From Pseudomonadota bacterium (GTDB lineage Bacteria > Pseudomonadota > Alphaproteobacteria > Sphingomonadales > Sphingomonadaceae), in assembly GCA_023418595.1 (NCBI GenBank), contig JAEZZI010000020.1:79182-143181 (forward strand): a DNA stretch of 64,000 bases, read 5' to 3'. The translations under genes and the position numbers were made by a program. The notes beneath the pieces are model-generated. The model made no database searches and had not been told where the DNA came from. It saw only the letters and a list, made by a program, of their open reading frames with translations. Of this stretch, positions 60,464 to 64,000 are shown one piece after another (position 1 is the first letter of the stretch; every line of letters begins with the position of its first letter).

Positions 60464-60841
60464 TCAGCGCAGGCGCTCGATCTCGTCGGCGAGCTGGGTG
60501 TCGCGGCTGGTGTAGAAGGTTTCCATGTTGGCCAGGCGGCGGTCGATGTCGCGCAGTTTGGAGCGGACCTCGGCGGTGGTGCGCTTTGGGTTCGACCGGG
60601 TGCGCTGCCAGAATTTCTCGTCTTCTTCGCTATCATACAGGCCGATCGGCTTTTTGGGGGCGATCAGGCCGGTGGCGACATAGGCAAGCGCTGCCCAACC
60701 GCTGGTGGCGAATGCCAGGACAACCATGCCGACGCGGACCCAGGTGGTGTCGATGCCGGTATAATCGGCGATCCCCGAACACACGCCCATCCATTTGGCA
60801 TTTTGCTTGTCGAGGTAGAATTTGGTGCGGGTCGCGGACAT
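60464..60841 (-). CDS. pspC: phage shock protein C (PspC domain)
   Basis: A 125-residue PspC: the domain KFYLDKQNAKWMGVCSGIADYTGIDTTWVRVGMVVLAFATSGWAALAYVATGLIAP has the usual membrane-helix layout. The C-terminal ~60 residues are a coil with the ending RRLANMETFYTSRDTQLADEIERLR, the same as in the downstream paralogues, not the usual PspC leucine-zipper tail. It starts one base after the pspB stop. Confidence 0.93.
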   Translation of the reverse strand: MSATRTKFYLDKQNAKWMGVCSGIADYTGIDTTWVRVGMVVLAFATSGWAALAYVATGLIAPKKPIGLYDSEEDEKFWQRTRSNPKRTTAEVRSKLRDIDRRLANMETFYTSRDTQLADEIERLR

Positions 60842-60842
60842 G

Positions 60843-61115
60843 TCAGCTCCTCCGGGTATAGTCGAGTTCGCCGCGAACGGGGGTCTGGCTGACCTGTGCG
60901 CGGTAATCGGGATTGTCGGCGGCGACGATGCGTTCGATCGTGTCGAGTCGTTCGTCGAGGCGGCGGGCCATATGGTGCAGCTCGTCGAGCAACTGCTCGT
61001 CCTCGCCGGTCATCGACGGGGCCTGTTTCCACTTGGTGATATAGTGGAAGATCACCCAGGGCAGCCCGATGAACAGGATGCCGACGATGACGATGGGGAG
61101 AAAGACGTCTTCCAT
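60843..61115 (-). CDS. pspB: phage shock protein B
   Basis: A 90-residue PspB: helix FLPIVIVGILFIGLPWVIFHYITKWK and the cytosolic coil DEQLLDELHHMARRLDERLDTIERIVAADNPDYR, which corresponds to E. coli's region ending ALEDILDAEHPNWR. Senses envelope stress with PspC and helps relieve PspA inhibition of PspF. Its SD lies within the pspA 3' end (GGGAGG). Confidence 0.93.
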   Translation of the reverse strand: MEDVFLPIVIVGILFIGLPWVIFHYITKWKQAPSMTGEDEQLLDELHHMARRLDERLDTIERIVAADNPDYRAQVSQTPVRGELDYTRRS

Positions 61116-61119
61116 TCGT

Positions 61120-61788
61120 TCAGCCTCCCTTGTTCATCCGCGCCTTGAGCGCTTCGAGTTCGGCATCGACCTTTTCCGACGATTTCAGCTCGGCGATTTC
61201 CTCTTCGAGCGTCTTGGGCGGGGCGCCCAGCGACAGCGCGTCGGCACGGCCTTCGGCGAAATCGACGCGGCGTTCGAGGACGTCGAAGCGGCTGAACGCT
61301 TCCTCGGTCTTGGCGCCGCCCAGCACTTCGCGCATGCGGAAGCGGTTGTTGGCGGATTCGAGCCGGGTGTTGATCGAGTTCTGGCGATTGCGCGCTTCCG
61401 ACAGCTTCTTTTGCAGCTTGGCGATGTCGCCTTCCGACGCGCGCAGCGCATCGTCGAGCACCGCAATCTCGGCATTCAGCTGGTCGGCCATGTCGGCGGC
61501 CTTCTGGCGTTCAACCAGAGCGGCCTTGGCCAGATCCTCGCGGTCCTTCGACAGCGCCAGCTCGGCCTTTTCGGTCCAGCTTTCCTGAAGTTTCTCAAGC
61601 TTCGCGATGTGGCGACGCATTTCCTTCTGGTCGGCGATGGTGCGCGCAGCGGATGCGCGGACTTCGACCAGGGTTTCCTCCATTTCGAGGATGATCATGC
61701 GGATCATCTTTGCCGGGTCTTCCGCCTTGTCGAGCAAGTCGGTCATGTTGGCGGCGATGATGTCGCGGGTTCGCGAGAAAATGCCCAT
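61120..61788 (-). CDS. pspA: phage shock protein A
   Basis: A 222-residue PspA/ESCRT-III-like coiled-coil protein (MGIFSRTRDIIAANMTDLLDKAEDPAKMIRMIILEMEETLVEVRASAARTIADQKEMRR). N-terminal helix alpha-0 plus four long helices. It binds stressed membranes and, when idle, inhibits PspF. Normal length. First gene of the operon, ~173 bases downstream of the predicted start of transcription. Confidence 0.96.
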   Translation of the reverse strand: MGIFSRTRDIIAANMTDLLDKAEDPAKMIRMIILEMEETLVEVRASAARTIADQKEMRRHIAKLEKLQESWTEKAELALSKDREDLAKAALVERQKAADMADQLNAEIAVLDDALRASEGDIAKLQKKLSEARNRQNSINTRLESANNRFRMREVLGGAKTEEAFSRFDVLERRVDFAEGRADALSLGAPPKTLEEEIAELKSSEKVDAELEALKARMNKGG

Positions 61789-61971
61789 TTGAAGTCAACT
61801 CCTTCGTGCGAAACGCAGATACTGAAAAAATAAGGCAGCCGGGGTGGGATGGGGCGTCCCGCCCCGGCCGGTGCCATCGCGTCTGAAAGACGGTCCGGCG
61901 GTAGATTCGTCAACGCGGGTCCTCCCTGAACCCTTGTCTCTCCACCGCTTGTCGGGTGGTTGCGCTTAGCG

Positions 61972-61989
61972 TTGCAGGGGGCGTGCCAA
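61972..61989 (-). promoter_or_regulatory. sigma-54 (-24/-12) promoter of the psp operon
   Basis: On the minus strand it reads TTGGCACGCCCCCTGCAA: GG and GC elements are 10 bases apart as required, with one mismatch (CTGCA for TTGCA) to the -12 consensus. It points at pspA, and PspF is an enhancer-binding activator of sigma-54. Upstream PspF sites should lie between here and pspF (61990-62077). Confidence 0.8.
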
Positions 61990-62077
61990 TTTGCGTTTCG
62001 CCCACTTCGCGGGGCTTTCGTTCATCTCGCAGAAATGCGACTTGCCAAGTGTTGGGAAAATGCGCCAACCCTTGCGC

Positions 62078-63124
62078 ATGGAACGCACGACCCAGGTTAT
62101 CGGCCAGTCATCGGCCTTTCTCGACACGCTGGAACGCGCCAGCCGCGCGGCGGCGCTAGACCGCCCGGTGCTGGTGATCGGCGAGCGCGGGACGGGGAAG
62201 GAACTGGTCGCGGAGCGGCTTCATCGCCTGTCGCCGCGCTGGGACCAGCCCCTGGTCATCATGAACTGCGCGGCGCTGCCCGAGACGCTGATCGAGGCCG
62301 AATTGTTCGGACACGAGGCGGGCGCCTTCACAGGCGCAACGCGTGCGCGTGCAGGGCGGTTCGAGGAAGCGGACAAGGGGACGTTGTTCCTGGACGAACT
62401 CGGCACGCTGTCGATGGCGGCGCAGGACCGGCTGCTGCGCGCGGTCGAATATGGAGAGATTACGCGGATCGGGTCGTCGCGACCGATCCAGGTCGATGTG
62501 CGCATCGTTGCGGCGACCAACGAGCATCTGCCCGACAAGGTCGAACGGCATCAGTTTCGCGCCGACTTGCTCGACCGGCTGAGTTTCGAGGTGGTGACGC
62601 TGCCGCCTTTGCGCGCGCGACCGGGCGACGTGATGGTGCTGGCCGAGCATTTCGGTCGGCGGATGGCGTCGGAGATCGGGTGGGACGACTGGCCGGGGTT
62701 CGGGCCGGAGGCGACCGACGCGCTGACCCAGTATCGCTGGCCGGGCAATGTGCGCGAGCTGCGCAACGTGGTCGAGCGCGCGGTCTATCGCTGGGAACGC
62801 GAGGGTCCGATCGAAACGATTGTGATCGATCCCTTCGATTCGCCGTTCCGCCCGCGCGGCAAGGGCGCAGGATCGATGAACGCGCAACCGAACGCGGCGC
62901 AATCGGTGGCCGAACCGGCGGCGGACGAGCCGCGCGCCGAGGAGGCGATGCCGGTTTCGGGCGGCGCCGATTTCAAGACGCGGGTGTCGCAGTTCGAAAA
63001 GACGCTGCTCCAGCGCGCCATGGCAGAGCACCGCTTCAACCAGCGTGCAACGGCCGAAGGTCTGGGGCTGACGTACGACCAGTTGCGCCATGCGCTGCGG
63101 CGGCATGGGATGTTGGGGAGCTGA
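62078..63124 (+). CDS. pspF: phage shock protein operon activator (sigma-54 enhancer-binding)
   Basis: A 348-residue AAA+ activator with no sensory domain. Walker A GERGTGKELVAERLHR, L1 loop GHEAGAFTGATRARAG (GAFTGA contacts sigma-54), Walker B LFLDELGTL, and a Fis-type HTH at the end (FNQRATAEGLGLTYDQLRHALRRHGML). A ~45-residue Ala/Pro/Glu-rich linker separates ATPase and HTH. The ATG at 62078 (MERTTQVIGQSSAF) is the natural start. It is divergent from the operon it controls, as in enterobacteria. Confidence 0.95.
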   Translation: MERTTQVIGQSSAFLDTLERASRAAALDRPVLVIGERGTGKELVAERLHRLSPRWDQPLVIMNCAALPETLIEAELFGHEAGAFTGATRARAGRFEEADKGTLFLDELGTLSMAAQDRLLRAVEYGEITRIGSSRPIQVDVRIVAATNEHLPDKVERHQFRADLLDRLSFEVVTLPPLRARPGDVMVLAEHFGRRMASEIGWDDWPGFGPEATDALTQYRWPGNVRELRNVVERAVYRWEREGPIETIVIDPFDSPFRPRGKGAGSMNAQPNAAQSVAEPAADEPRAEEAMPVSGGADFKTRVSQFEKTLLQRAMAEHRFNQRATAEGLGLTYDQLRHALRRHGMLGS

Positions 63125-63245
63125 GTCACAGCACCCGTCACTGATCGTCTTCTTCAATCGTTACGCGAACGATTCTCATGGCGCTTTTCGCCGTGCGATG
63201 CGTTAGGCGCAGCGTATCGGATCACCCAAACAGGAGGACGCCGTC

Positions 63246-63866
63246 ATGGCTTTCGAACTTCCCGCCCTTCCTTTCGACAAGAACGCACTGGCGCCGCACA
63301 TGTCGGCAGAGACGCTCGAATTCCATCATGGCAAGCACCACAAGGCCTATGTCGACAAGACCAACGGGATGCTCGCCGAAAAGGGCCTTGAAGGCCGCAA
63401 GCTGACCGAGGTGATCCAGGCGGCGAAGGACAAGGGCGACAAGGGGTTGTTCAACAATTCCGCGCAGATCTGGAATCACAGCTTTTTCTGGCAGGGGCTG
63501 TCGCCCGACAACCAGAAGCCGACCGGCAAGCTGGCCGACATGATTTCGGAGGAATTCGGATCGGCGGACGCGCTGGTCAAGAAGCTGGTCGAGGAATCGA
63601 CCGCGCACTTCTCGAACGGCTGGGGCTGGCTGGTATTGGACGGCGGCAAGCTGAAAGTGACGTCGCTGCACGACGCCGATACGCCGGTCGTCTATGAAGG
63701 AATGCGCCCGTTGCTGACGATCGACGTGTGGGAGCATGCCTATTACATCGATTACCGCAATGCGCGACCGAGCTATCTGGATGCGGTGACGGCAAACCTG
63801 ATCAACTGGGATTTCGTCGCGCAGAATCTGGACGGTGAAGGCGTCAGCCGGGCCGATCAGGGGTGA
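63246..63866 (+). CDS. sodB: superoxide dismutase (Fe type)
   Basis: A 206-residue Fe/Mn-SOD. Metal ligands H27 (FHHGKHHKAYVD), H78 (WNHSFFW), and D and H in DVWEHAYYIDY are visible; the FNNSAQIWNHSFFW and GWGWLVLDGGKL blocks favour the iron form. Disproportionates superoxide in the cytosol. AGGAGG stands 7-12 bases before the ATG. Confidence 0.97.
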   Translation: MAFELPALPFDKNALAPHMSAETLEFHHGKHHKAYVDKTNGMLAEKGLEGRKLTEVIQAAKDKGDKGLFNNSAQIWNHSFFWQGLSPDNQKPTGKLADMISEEFGSADALVKKLVEESTAHFSNGWGWLVLDGGKLKVTSLHDADTPVVYEGMRPLLTIDVWEHAYYIDYRNARPSYLDAVTANLINWDFVAQNLDGEGVSRADQG

Positions 63867-63874
63867 CGCGCTAA

Positions 63875-63922
63875 CTCCTCCCCCATCGGGGGAGGGGGAC
63901 CATCCGAAGGATGGTGGAGGGG
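63875..63922. repeat. dispersed palindromic repeat, family G (copy 2)
   Basis: The same core as at 1234-1282: CTCCTCCCCCATCGGGGGAG followed by the GGACCATCCGAAGGATGGTGG hairpin. It lies right after sodB and could terminate it. Confidence 0.85.
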
Positions 63923-63948
63923 GGGTGCCGTGAGCGATGTCTTGCGTG

Positions 63949-64000
63949 GCGGGGGGGGCGGGGGGCCGCCGGCCCCCCCCCCCCCCCCCCCCCCCCCCGC
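63949..64000. other. homopolymer-like window end, probable assembly artefact
   Basis: The last ~50 bases are G-runs then C-runs with almost no other bases, unlike any bacterial coding or repeat sequence in the window. It is most likely a contig end or base-calling artefact. Confidence 0.75.

Noticed and set aside
62041..62077. Second -24-like TTGGCA on the minus strand just before pspF
   Set aside because: The base pair GC is not at the required 10-base distance, so it is not a sigma-54 promoter.

Overview
The window looks like chromosome from an alphaproteobacterium of the Sphingomonadaceae (Sphingomonas or close kin). The evidence is very GC-rich coding sequence, a CckA-type hybrid kinase, recA and alaS close together, a GTTC-N7-GTTC LexA box at recA, an asparagine synthase of the exosortase-A/PEP-CTERM polysaccharide type, and many short palindromic repeats of the kinds common in sphingomonads. 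It is mostly housekeeping genes on both strands, tightly packed, often with 1- or 4-base stop/start overlaps. No prophage, insertion sequence, CRISPR array, rRNA or tRNA was recognised. The last ~50 bases are homopolymer-like and look like a contig-end artefact.

Layout. 1-3.5 kb: 3' end of an asparagine synthase, ndk, a MmcQ/YjbR protein, purN and purM. 3.6-9.1 kb: one overlapping operon, DUF2066 - Hda-like DnaA regulator - ppk1 - ppx. 9.3-18.7 kb: I78-type inhibitor, rnd, aspS, a PPK2-family kinase, a small lipoprotein, an M28 peptidase, ettA and a GAF/HisKA_2 kinase. 18.7-24.5 kb (mostly minus): Uma2, putP, NYN-domain protein, greB-like factor, lytic transglycosylase. 24.5-33.2 kb (plus): dapA, a small protein resembling the head domain of McrA-type restriction enzymes, smpB, DUF2062, an M13 peptidase, cckA, a receiver-only regulator, recA. 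33.2-40 kb: a GST - dicarboxylate symporter - M24 peptidase block bracketed by two copies of a large repeat, then alaS. 40-45.2 kb: a KefB-like antiporter, small unknown genes and a low-GC patch with a serine-dehydrogenase-type Clp/crotonase-fold protease plus an overlapping 55-codon gene. 45.2-58.7 kb: uvrD (SOS box at its start), GFA, a PadR operon, a wHTH membrane regulator, an MFS transporter, an amidohydrolase, rsmD-rluB, a receiver protein, a J-domain protein, a (2Fe-2S) protein, sufE. 58.8-63.1 kb: a phage-shock (Psp) locus. 63.2-63.9 kb: sodB.

The most unusual region is the Psp locus. pspF faces a minus-strand operon pspA-pspB-pspC that continues into six more small genes. Five of them (four clearly, one weakly) encode one-helix membrane proteins with a PspB-like C-terminal coiled coil, most ending in a shared motif (L-E-R-[IV]-x-T-D ... 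E-I-[DE]-x-L-R). The sixth is a 42-residue membrane miniprotein. PspC carries the same C-terminal EIxxLR ending. A near-consensus sigma-54 promoter (GG-N10-GC) points into the operon. I read it as an expanded PspB/PspC-like envelope-stress system.

Other points: three polyphosphate enzymes lie within 8 kb; LexA boxes sit at both recA and uvrD; at least seven families of dispersed inverted repeats fill the larger gaps; and one lipoprotein amidohydrolase has a strong Shine-Dalgarno whose adjacent ATG is out of frame.
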